Part shown: positions 1-6,089 of the stretch, in pieces
Position numbering within the stretch: the stretch's first letter is position 1
How the letters are laid out: the number at the start of each line of letters is the position of its first letter
NCBI GenBank assembly: GCA_023389535.1
Contig: JAEWEH010000274.1
Coordinates: forward strand, 1-6,089
Direction: 5' to 3'
DNA from: Pseudomonadota bacterium
GTDB lineage: Bacteria > Pseudomonadota > Gammaproteobacteria > Burkholderiales > Burkholderiaceae_B
DNA: 6,089 nucleotides
Notes under the pieces: model-generated
What the model was told of the DNA's origin: nothing
The model's database searches: none
The model's input: only the letters and a program-made list of their open reading frames with translations
Translations under genes and position numbers: made by a program

Positions 1-1707
1 GGGGAAAACTTTGCCTTGGTGGGTGAATCGGGCTGCGGCAAGAGAATGACGGCCCTGGCCTTGCTGCGCCTGCTTCCTGATGCCGGAAGAATCACCGCGG
101 GCCGCATCGTCCTGTGCGCCGATGCAGGCGCTGTCGCTGTGACGCAGTCCAGAAGGAAAGATATGCAAGATGTGGATCGCCCTTATGCTGGGGCGAACGA
201 GATTGGATGGCTGTCGGAAAGGGATATGCGCAGGATCCGGGGCGGGCAGATCGGCATTATCTTTCAGGAACCCGCGACCAGCCTTAACCCGGTCATGACG
301 GTCCGGCAGCAACTGTTCGAGGCTTTGCGCGTGCATACCGGGTATCGCGGCAAGGCATTGGCCGAGCGGGCCGCCTGGTGGCTGGAACGGGTCGGCATAC
401 CGGATGCCGCCAAGCGCCTGGACGACTACCCCTTCCAATTTTCGGGAGGGCAGAAGCAGCGCATCATGATCGCCATCGCGCTTGCGGCCGAGCCCAGGCT
501 GCTGATCGCAGACGAGCCGACCACGGCACTGGATGTCACCGTGCAGGCGCAGATACTGGATTTGCTGGCCGACATTCAGAAAGAAATGGGCCTGGCCATT
601 TTATTGATCACCCACGATCTGGCGGTGGTCAAGAATGTGGCGGATCATGTGGCCCTGATGCGCGCCGGCGAAATCGTCGAAACGACGGACGCCGCCCGTT
701 TTTTTGCATCACCCGATCATCCGTATGCGCGTCAATTGCTGGCCGCCATTCCAACCTTTGAAAAACGCGGACAGTCGCTGTCCGACTTGAGCGGCATTCC
801 GGCCGAGGGCGTTCATCGGCCGGCCGATGCAGAACGGCGGGCGGGAACGGGCGGGCCCTTGGACCAACGCCGGCTCTTGCAGGCAGATCATCGCGGGCAG
901 CCCGAGGCGACAGCAGCCTTGCTCGTGGTACAGAACTTATCTGTCGCCTACAAGGCCAAAGGCGGTTTCCTGGGCCGGGGGGCGGCCCCGATCGAAGTGG
1001 TGAAGGATGTATCTTTCAATTTGCGTCCAGGCGAAACGCTGGCGTTGCTGGGCGAGTCGGGCTGCGGCAAGACCACCATTGCCAAGGCCTTGCTGCGCCT
1101 GCTGGACAAGCAGGCCATCATACGCGGACACGCCAGTCTGGGCGGAGCCGACTTGCTGGGCGCGCGGGGCGCCGCCTTGCGCAAGCTGCGCCAGTCCATA
1201 CAGATCGTTTTCCAGGACCCCTACGCATCGCTGGATCCGCGCATGCTGGTGGGCGAGGTGCTGGACGAAGGCTTGGCTGCCTTGCGGCCCGACCGTTCCC
1301 GTGCCCAGCGCGCAGCCCAGATCAAGGAGCTGCTTGACAGGGTGGGCCTGCCTGCCAACACGGCTCAACGCTATCCGCACGAGTTCTCTGGCGGCCAGCG
1401 CCAGCGCATCGCCATTGCCCGGGCGCTGGCGGTGGAGCCCGCTGTGCTGGTCTGCGATGAGCCCACCTCGGCGCTGGACGTCTCGGTCCAGGCACAGATC
1501 CTGGATTTATTGCAGGACCTTCAGGCGCAGACCAATATCGCCTACTTGTTCATCACCCACAACTTTGGCGTCGTGGAGTATTTATCGGATCGTATCGCCA
1601 TCATGCATGAAGGGCGCATTATTGAATCCGGTACCGCCGAAGCCGTATTGAAGTCCCCGCGCCATCCGGAAACCCGGCGCTTGCTGGACGCGGTACCTCG
1701 TTTGTAA
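1..1707 (+). CDS. Peptide/nickel-type ABC importer, dual ATP-binding subunit (5' truncated)
   Basis: This cytoplasmic ATPase subunit powers uptake through an inner-membrane permease pair, most likely for peptides, as in the YejF/GsiA/DppD-DppF group. The reading frame is open from base 1 and the chain is already in the Walker A strand, so roughly 40 residues lie upstream; the TTG at 16 is not the start. NBD1: Walker A GESGCGKR (22-45), Q-loop Gln (265), signature FSGGQ (439-453), Walker B LLIADE (499-516), H-loop His (613), then the HPY motif (718-726) typical of oligopeptide-transporter ATPases. A poorly conserved linker (about 760-915) leads to NBD2: Walker A GESGCGKT (1051-1074), Q-loop Gln (1213), FSGGQ (1384-1398), Walker B VLVCDE (1444-1461), H-loop His (1558), and HPE (1663-1671) in place of HPY. 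Oddities are Arg where NBD1 Walker A needs Ser/Thr, and an extra loop of about 20 residues before the NBD1 Q-loop. The permease genes are probably upstream, outside the window. The family is certain; the substrate is not. Confidence 0.93.
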   Translation, partial: GENFALVGESGCGKRMTALALLRLLPDAGRITAGRIVLCADAGAVAVTQSRRKDMQDVDRPYAGANEIGWLSERDMRRIRGGQIGIIFQEPATSLNPVMTVRQQLFEALRVHTGYRGKALAERAAWWLERVGIPDAAKRLDDYPFQFSGGQKQRIMIAIALAAEPRLLIADEPTTALDVTVQAQILDLLADIQKEMGLAILLITHDLAVVKNVADHVALMRAGEIVETTDAARFFASPDHPYARQLLAAIPTFEKRGQSLSDLSGIPAEGVHRPADAERRAGTGGPLDQRRLLQADHRGQPEATAALLVVQNLSVAYKAKGGFLGRGAAPIEVVKDVSFNLRPGETLALLGESGCGKTTIAKALLRLLDKQAIIRGHASLGGADLLGARGAALRKLRQSIQIVFQDPYASLDPRMLVGEVLDEGLAALRPDRSRAQRAAQIKELLDRVGLPANTAQRYPHEFSGGQRQRIAIARALAVEPAVLVCDEPTSALDVSVQAQILDLLQDLQAQTNIAYLFITHNFGVVEYLSDRIAIMHEGRIIESGTAEAVLKSPRHPETRRLLDAVPRL

Positions 1708-1745
1708 ATGAATGCCGTGGCGCATCAGCGCGGTCCGGCCGCCCC

Positions 1746-1751
1746 TATAAT
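1746..1751 (+). promoter_or_regulatory. Candidate -10 box (TATAAT) for the DUF1178 gene
   Basis: A perfect sigma-70 -10 hexamer, TATAAT, lies in the 108-bp gap after the ABC gene stop, in otherwise GC-rich DNA. It would start transcription near 1758 and give a leader of about 58 bases before the ATG at 1816. No convincing -35 hexamer sits 16-18 bases upstream (1722-1729 matches TTGACA poorly), so the promoter may be weak or activator-dependent, or the match may be chance. Confidence 0.4.
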
Positions 1752-1815
1752 GGGAGCCAGGTAGAGCTTGGATGGTGGCCTTGATTTTGGCGGCGAACGC
1801 CCGCATATTGGTGTT

Positions 1816-2289
1816 ATGTCTTTGAAAGTATACGATCTCGAGTGCGCTGAGGGCCACGTGTTTGAAGGGTGGTTCGCTTCAGCTGACAGCTATGAATCCC
1901 AGCGATCGCGAGGTCTGCTGAGCTGTCCTGTTTGCGGCGGCAGCGACGTCAGCAAGAAACTGTCCGCCCCGCGGCTCAATGTCAGTCATATCAAAAGCTC
2001 CGGTTCCGTCCCCGCCCAGCCAGCCGAACCATCGGCCGCCGCCGATGAAGGCTCGGGGCAATTGGCCCAATTCCAGGCCCAACTGTTCAAGCATATCCGT
2101 CAGCTGGTGCGGAATACCGAAAACGTGGGCGCGCGTTTCGCTGACGAAGCCCGGCGCATGCACGAGGGCGAAATCAAAGAGCGCGCAATACGCGGCACGG
2201 CGACACGAGAGGAAAGGGAATCCTTGCAACAAGATGGCATAGCCGTGATGCCCATACCGGAATTCCTGGACGACGACCGCCTGCAATAG
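1816..2289 (+). CDS. DUF1178 family protein, zinc-ribbon-like N-terminus
   Basis: This 157-residue protein belongs to the DUF1178 family, small alpha- and betaproteobacterial proteins with no established function. The N-terminus has the family hallmark VYDLECAEGHVFEGWF (residues 5-20) followed by a CPVCG knuckle (37-41). Cys10, His14, Cys37 and Cys40 could together bind one zinc, as in FmdB-like regulators. The middle (about 50-75) is a Pro/Ala/Ser-rich and probably disordered linker. The C-terminal half is charged and helical, with NTENVGARFADEARRMHEGE as its conserved-looking segment. The ATG at 1816 is preferred because the family motif begins just after it; the frame stays open back to a TTG at 1768, but those 16 extra residues do not look conserved. 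No clear Shine-Dalgarno precedes the ATG. The gene runs with the ABC gene but across a 108-bp gap, so it is probably transcribed separately. Family assignment is strong; a role cannot be given. Confidence 0.88.
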   Translation: MSLKVYDLECAEGHVFEGWFASADSYESQRSRGLLSCPVCGGSDVSKKLSAPRLNVSHIKSSGSVPAQPAEPSAAADEGSGQLAQFQAQLFKHIRQLVRNTENVGARFADEARRMHEGEIKERAIRGTATREERESLQQDGIAVMPIPEFLDDDRLQ

Positions 2290-2328
2290 CGATGCTGCGC
2301 TTGCGCCGGCATCCGGCGGCGCCAGAAC

Positions 2329-2380
2329 AAAAAAAAGGCCGTGCCCCATGTGCTGACTGCAATGGGGCACGGCCTTTTTT
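2329..2380. terminator. Bidirectional rho-independent terminator between the DUF1178 gene and efp
   Basis: A perfect 13-bp stem, GGCCGTGCCCCAT (2337-2349) against ATGGGGCACGGCC (2362-2374), encloses a 12-base loop. Eight A residues (2329-2336) lie on its left and six T residues (2375-2380) on its right. The + strand transcript therefore ends in a T-tract after the DUF1178 gene, and the - strand transcript has the mirrored T-tract after efp, whose stop lies only 10 bases away. It separates two convergent units. Confidence 0.95.
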
Positions 2381-2390
2381 GTTGGGCTGC

Positions 2391-2948
2391 TTACATCACA
2401 CGGCTGCGATATTCGCCCGTGCGGGTGTCGATTTCGATCTTGTCGCCGATATTGCAGAACAGGGGCACGGCGATTTCCATGCCGGTGTTGGTCTTGGCGG
2501 GTTTCAATACCTTGCCCGAAGTGTCGCCCTTCACGGCGGGCTCGGTGTAGGTGATTTCGCGCACCACGATCGTGGGCAATTCGACGGAAATGGCACGGCC
2601 TTCGTAAAACACCGCTTCCACTTCCATGCCTTCTTCCAGGTAGTTCAATGCGTCGCCCATGCTTTCGGCTTCGATTTCGTACTGATTGTATTCTTCATCC
2701 ATGAAGACATACATGGGATCGGCATAATAGGAATAGGTGCATTCCTTTTTGTCCAGCATCACGATTTCGAACTTTTCGTCTGCCTTGTAAACCGATTCGC
2801 TACCCGATGCGGTCAGCAGGTTCTTGAACTTGAGCTTGACGACGGCCGAGTTGCGGCCCGACTTGTTGTATTCGGCTTTCTGTACGACCAGCGGGTCATT
2901 GCCCACCATCACGACGTTGCCAACGCGCAATTCCTGTGCGGTTTTCAT
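2391..2948 (-). CDS. efp: Elongation factor P
   Basis: EF-P (185 residues) binds between the ribosomal P and E sites and speeds peptide-bond formation at polyproline stretches. The sequence is full length and collinear with the family: an N-terminal KOW-like domain (about 1-64), a central OB domain (about 65-127) and a C-terminal OB domain with the signature [12 protein letters not shown] followed by [18 protein letters not shown]. The tip of the N-domain loop reads YNKSGRNSA, which puts Arg32 (codon 2853-2855) at the modified position. This is the arginine subtype rhamnosylated by EarP, not the lysine subtype modified by EpmA/EpmB. The start at 2946-2948 gives the canonical [13 protein letters not shown] and has GGAG (2957-2960) eight bases upstream; an in-frame ATG at 2972 would add eight unconserved residues. 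The gene lies 82 bp downstream of earP on the same strand and ends at a strong terminator. Confidence 0.98.
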   Translation of the reverse strand: MKTAQELRVGNVVMVGNDPLVVQKAEYNKSGRNSAVVKLKFKNLLTASGSESVYKADEKFEIVMLDKKECTYSYYADPMYVFMDEEYNQYEIEAESMGDALNYLEEGMEVEAVFYEGRAISVELPTIVVREITYTEPAVKGDTSGKVLKPAKTNTGMEIAVPLFCNIGDKIEIDTRTGEYRSRVM

Positions 2949-2956
2949 GTAAAAAA

Positions 2957-2960
2957 CTCC
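2957..2960 (-). promoter_or_regulatory. Ribosome binding site of efp
   Basis: On the - strand, GGAG lies eight bases before the ATG at 2948, inside the sequence CCCCCGGAG. It settles the efp start in favour of the conserved MKTAQEL N-terminus over the upstream in-frame ATG at 2972. The CCGGAG containing it is complementary to a CTCCGG upstream in the leader (3002-3007), so it could be masked in a folded transcript. Confidence 0.75.
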
Positions 2961-3027
2961 GGGGGATTTCAAGTTGCTCCGCCAAATGCCGCAGGGTGCG
3001 ACCGGAGCAGGACTTACTAAACCTGCT

Positions 3028-3058
3028 ATTTTAACCTTTTCGCCGTTGTTGCGTGCAA
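3028..3058 (-). promoter_or_regulatory. Candidate efp promoter overlapping the earP 3' end
   Basis: On the - strand, TTGCAC (3053-3058) and TAAAAT (3028-3033) resemble sigma-70 -35 and -10 boxes. The 19-base spacer is longer than the ideal 17. The -10 overlaps the earP stop codon, so the promoter would sit in the last codons of earP and start efp near 3021. This would allow efp to be made in excess of EarP, as expected for a substrate relative to its enzyme. This is weak evidence from sequence only. Confidence 0.3.
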
Positions 3059-4143
3059 AACCCTATCAGGGAATGGGCCAAATCGGTCTGCCTGGCAAGC
3101 CTATCGCTCCATGAAGCGCTGGCGGACACCCATTCCTTCCAGTTGTTTCCTTGCAACATGGCGTCCAGCGAGCCCGCCAGGGATGCGTCGCCGGTGTTCC
3201 AGTAAGTCTGCGCCCTGGCGGCTTCTGCGCCCAAAGGCGACAGACCCAGCCATGCGTCCAGCTTGGCGAGATGGGCGGCGTCCTGTTGCGGATAGAGCTG
3301 CCAGAGCAAGGGCTTTCCGGCCCATAGGGCTCGGACCAGCGAATCTTCACCGCGCACGCAATTCAAGCTGCTACTCCAGAGCAGCCGGTCGAATGCGTCC
3401 TGATCCACGAATGGAATTTGATGGACATGGACCGGACCATGCTGCCCGCGCACCAGCCCGGGACACACGCCGGCCGGCACCAGGATGATCGTGGGGTCCG
3501 GCAGAGTGCGCAGGGCATTGAGCAAGCCCTGCACCGGCGCATTCGGGTAGGCGAAAAGCATCACCTGACGGGCCCCGCTCTGCAACAGGCCTATTTGCGA
3601 CGCCGGCAGGCCGACATGCCCGAGCAGGCGCGCCTGCTGCCCCGGGTCCGACAGCCAGTCTTCGCGGTCGGAAAGCAGGCCCGGTTCGCGCAGCAGACCG
3701 CCGGTTTCGGGCGTAAAGCCCGGAAAGTAAAAGGCCTTGCGCAAACCATTGGCCTGCAATGACGGCATGGCGTGGAAGCCCTGCACCCATGGCTCGGCGC
3801 TGAGGTATTCCAGATTGATCCACAAGCTATCGCGCTGCACCATACTGTCGATGAAGGCGGCGGGGGGATCGCAAGCGAAGGCCTCGATGACGACCTCGCG
3901 CGCCGGTAAGGCGGGAGGATCTTCGCCCCAACGCACGATGTCGACGCCACGTATGGTCTGCAGGTCCACACCCGGATTCACACCAGGCTGTATGCGCGCG
4001 AAGCTGCGCAATTCGTCCACCCAGAGGCGAACCGCATGTCTTTGCGGCATGCCGGCCAATTGCCGGGCGAGACGCCAGCACACCCCTATATCGCCAAAGT
4101 TGTCGACCACGCGACAAAAAATATCAACGGAAAACCGGATCAT
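3031..4143 (-). CDS. earP: EF-P arginine rhamnosyltransferase EarP
   Basis: EarP is a cytoplasmic inverting GT-B glycosyltransferase (GT104) that transfers rhamnose from dTDP-beta-L-rhamnose to Arg32 of EF-P. The 370-residue product has the usual length and the family landmarks. The N-terminal [21 protein letters not shown] (9-29) contains Asp14 and Asp18, equivalent to the acidic residues shown to be needed in characterised Ear[17 protein letters not shown] (138-153) marks the inter-domain region. In the C-terminal nucleotide-sugar half, [19 protein letters not shown] (264-282) includes Glu266, with YPQQDAAH following. The start ATG at 4141-4143 shares one base with the TGA of the upstream DUF2863 gene, implying translational coupling. 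efp, its substrate gene, follows 82 bp downstream, and the EF-P encoded there carries Arg32, so the pair is intact. The dTDP-rhamnose biosynthesis genes are not in this window. Confidence 0.97.
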   Translation of the reverse strand: MIRFSVDIFCRVVDNFGDIGVCWRLARQLAGMPQRHAVRLWVDELRSFARIQPGVNPGVDLQTIRGVDIVRWGEDPPALPAREVVIEAFACDPPAAFIDSMVQRDSLWINLEYLSAEPWVQGFHAMPSLQANGLRKAFYFPGFTPETGGLLREPGLLSDREDWLSDPGQQARLLGHVGLPASQIGLLQSGARQVMLFAYPNAPVQGLLNALRTLPDPTIILVPAGVCPGLVRGQHGPVHVHQIPFVDQDAFDRLLWSSSLNCVRGEDSLVRALWAGKPLLWQLYPQQDAAHLAKLDAWLGLSPLGAEAARAQTYWNTGDASLAGSLDAMLQGNNWKEWVSASASWSDRLARQTDLAHSLIGFCTQQRRKG

Positions 4144-5354
4144 CAGTGAAAGCGAAGAGGATTCAGATCCGTTTCCTCGGGTAGCTCCGGATGCAGCATC
4201 TCGCCCAGTGGATTGGGAAAGTGCGGCGCGCCGCAGTCATCGCAGAACTCGCAGGGGTAAATGCCGGGCAAGCGGCGCACATCGTTCACACCCAGTTCTT
4301 TCAGCAAGGCGGCGATTTCATCAGGCACATCGACGTGGCCGGCTTCCATGCCATCGGCCAGCGCTTCTTCTTTGCTGAGTACCGGCCAGATACAGCCATA
4401 GATGACTTCGTTGCTTTGGCGTGTGCTGAAACCGATGCGGTATTCCTCTATGCTGGATTCGCCGCAGCCGGCGATGACAGCCCGCAACTCGGCGCCCGGA
4501 AGGTGTGCGGCCGTATGCAGCCATGTCACCGCAGCCTGCAGTGCCAAGGGTCGTATCCGACGGTCTGCTTCTCGGCTGTTTACATAGTAGGCATCCGGCT
4601 GCAAATATTCGATCTGGCAGCCGGTAAAAACCGGTGTCAGGATTTGCGCCGCGGCCTGCGACCAGGCCTCGTGACATTGTTCGCGCGTGGGGAATGACTG
4701 TTCGTCTTGCGCGACTTGCCAGCGAAACAGCGGTTCGCCCTTGGGCACCACCAGCGCGCCCACCAAAAAGCGGGCATCGGCCAGCATGCCTTCAGGGTCA
4801 GCCGGACGTTGAATCAGGTCGGCCTCTTGCGGACCGTTCAGCGCTTGCAAGGCCAGGCCTTGCGTCCAGCTGCGTGTTTCCTGGAAGGACTGCGGCATTT
4901 GGTCGAAGTTCACCAAGTCGGGCAATAAGGCCAGCCGCGCGCCCGGCGCGGCGATGTGCTCGGCCACCAATGCCGCAAGCGTCTCACGCTGTCCGCTGTC
5001 CAGCTTGCCGTCCGGTAGCCGGTAGCGGGTCCAGGCAACCAGCGGCGCTGAAAACAGCAGGGCGTCGTAATCGCGCCCCTGGGCGGACAGCGTGGTGGAC
5101 TCCGACATTGTTTCCGCCTGCTCGACGAGGATCTCGTACGCGTTGATATCCGCGGCAAGCAGATGATCCAGGGCGTTTTCCACGGCCTTGTTCTTCCGGC
5201 CCAGCAAAAGTTTGTCCAATTGGGCGCCGAGCAGACGCTCCCAGTAGACATCTTCTAATCGGCTTCCCGAGCGGGCCAGGGCTTCTGTAAGAGCCAGAAG
5301 ACGCTGGACATCGCGGGGCAGTCGAGAGCGGGAAGGAGCAGACATTCTTAGCAT
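4143..5354 (-). CDS. DUF2863 family protein of unknown function
   Basis: This 403-residue protein resembles the DUF2863 family, recalled as about 400-residue betaproteobacterial proteins with no known activity. No signal peptide or membrane segment is apparent, so it is probably cytoplasmic. The N-terminal third (about 10-80) looks helical, with DVYWERLLGAQLDKLLLGRK as its most distinctive block. The middle holds a hydrophobic DALLFSAPLVAWTRYRLP segment. The C-terminus has YPCEFCDDCGAPHFPNP, with Cys368, Cys371, Cys374 and His378 as a possible metal site, and a short acidic tail. No catalytic motif of a known enzyme class is recognisable. Two ATG codons compete: 5354 (MLRMSAPSR) and 5345 (MSAPSR). 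Neither has a good Shine-Dalgarno; the second would leave a less cramped leader behind the predicted promoter. Its TGA overlaps the earP ATG, so it heads a likely DUF2863-earP(-efp) operon. A link to EF-P modification is only a guess from position. Confidence 0.85.
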   Translation of the reverse strand: MLRMSAPSRSRLPRDVQRLLALTEALARSGSRLEDVYWERLLGAQLDKLLLGRKNKAVENALDHLLAADINAYEILVEQAETMSESTTLSAQGRDYDALLFSAPLVAWTRYRLPDGKLDSGQRETLAALVAEHIAAPGARLALLPDLVNFDQMPQSFQETRSWTQGLALQALNGPQEADLIQRPADPEGMLADARFLVGALVVPKGEPLFRWQVAQDEQSFPTREQCHEAWSQAAAQILTPVFTGCQIEYLQPDAYYVNSREADRRIRPLALQAAVTWLHTAAHLPGAELRAVIAGCGESSIEEYRIGFSTRQSNEVIYGCIWPVLSKEEALADGMEAGHVDVPDEIAALLKELGVNDVRRLPGIYPCEFCDDCGAPHFPNPLGEMLHPELPEETDLNPLRFH

Positions 5355-5372
5355 GAATCTTTTAGAGGGAGT

Positions 5373-5402
5373 TTTATAGTGTAACGTAGGCCCAAATGAA
5401 AA
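5373..5402 (-). promoter_or_regulatory. Candidate promoter of the DUF2863-earP unit
   Basis: On the - strand, TTTTCA (5397-5402, four of six matches to TTGACA) is followed after 18 bases by TATAAA (5373-5378). Transcription would begin near 5366, leaving only about 12 bases before the first ATG (5354) or about 21 before the second (5345). The -35 element lies in the T-rich tail of the acnA terminator, a compact arrangement consistent with the downstream genes being a separate unit. Confidence 0.45.
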
Positions 5403-5435
5403 TCCCCGGCGCCCCCTGGTGTGGGTGCGCCGGGG
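5393..5435 (-). terminator. Rho-independent terminator after acnA
   Basis: A perfect 9-bp GC stem pairs CCCCGGCGC (5404-5412) with GCGCCGGGG (5427-5435). A further three pairs can form inside the loop (5414-5416 with 5423-5425). Reading on the - strand, the stem is followed by ATTTTCATTTG, a T-rich though interrupted tail. The hairpin starts about 30 bases after the acnA stop. The stem is strong and the tail mediocre, so some read-through into the DUF2863 gene is possible. Confidence 0.7.
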
Positions 5436-5464
5436 GCCAGGCCTGCGCCGCGGCCCGGCGTGGA

Positions 5465-6089
<625 letters not shown>

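Noticed and set aside
760..915. Possible frameshift in the linker between the two ABC domains
   Set aside because: The linker looks unlike family sequences, but the same frame continues cleanly from NBD1 to NBD2 with no stop. Linkers in this group vary greatly.
1007..1651. A 214-codon frame within the second ABC domain
   Set aside because: The translation is Trp/Arg/Cys/Ser-rich, typical of an out-of-frame reading, and the in-frame product has every ABC motif.
1714..1737. Inverted-repeat-like GC stretch after the ABC gene as a terminator
   Set aside because: The pairing is short and imperfect, and no T-tract follows.
1768..1815. TTG at 1768 as start of the DUF1178 protein
   Set aside because: The extra 16 residues are not part of the recognised N-terminus, which begins at the ATG at 1816 shortly before VYDLECAEGH.
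2303..2322. Small GC hairpin (GCGCCG against CGGCGC) just after the DUF1178 stop
   Set aside because: Only 6 bp with no T-tract of its own; the much stronger hairpin at 2337-2374 explains termination.
2292..3020. A 242-codon open frame on the + strand opposite efp
   Set aside because: It runs through the bidirectional terminator and lies antisense to a fully conserved efp. Its His/Phe-rich product is what the complement of efp yields, and no family is recognisable.
3737..4378. Long + strand open frames opposite earP and the DUF2863 gene (also 4191-4697 and 4634-5146)
   Set aside because: They are shadows of well-supported - strand genes in high-GC DNA, with Arg/Pro/Ala-rich products and no motifs.

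Overview
The window reads as ordinary chromosomal DNA of a betaproteobacterium, most likely Burkholderiales and probably the Alcaligenaceae (Bordetella/Achromobacter/Pusillimonas-like). This rests on three things: high-GC coding sequence; an efp-earP pair whose EF-P carries the arginine form of the modification loop; and two small families of unknown function, DUF1178 and DUF2863, the latter recalled as essentially betaproteobacterial. The genus is inferred from protein resemblance, not from a search.

Left part, + strand (1-2290). The first gene has lost its 5' end at the window edge. It encodes a double ATP-binding subunit of a peptide/nickel-type ABC importer, with two complete nucleotide-binding domains in one chain. 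The DUF1178 gene follows after a 108-bp gap that holds a perfect TATAAT box. It encodes a small zinc-ribbon-like protein. This half ends at a strong hairpin with A- and T-tracts on its two sides (2329-2380), which can terminate transcription from both directions.

Right part, - strand (2391-6089), read right to left. First comes the C-terminal third or quarter of aconitase (acnA), with a GC-rich terminator after it. A DUF2863 gene of unknown function follows, probably from its own promoter. Its stop codon overlaps the start codon of earP (TGATG). earP encodes the EF-P arginine rhamnosyltransferase, and efp (elongation factor P) follows after 82 bp. EarP and EF-P form a known functional unit: EarP transfers rhamnose from dTDP-rhamnose to Arg32 of EF-P, and modified EF-P relieves ribosome stalling at proline runs. 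Both the acceptor Arg32 and the EarP catalytic motifs are visible here.

I see no mobile element, CRISPR array, RNA gene or phage remnant, and no gene-free stretch longer than about 110 bp. No new multi-gene system is evident. The points most worth checking are a Ser/Thr-to-Arg change in the Walker A motif of the first ABC domain, the coupling of the uncharacterised DUF2863 gene to earP, and mutually exclusive pairings in the efp leader that could hide its ribosome binding site.
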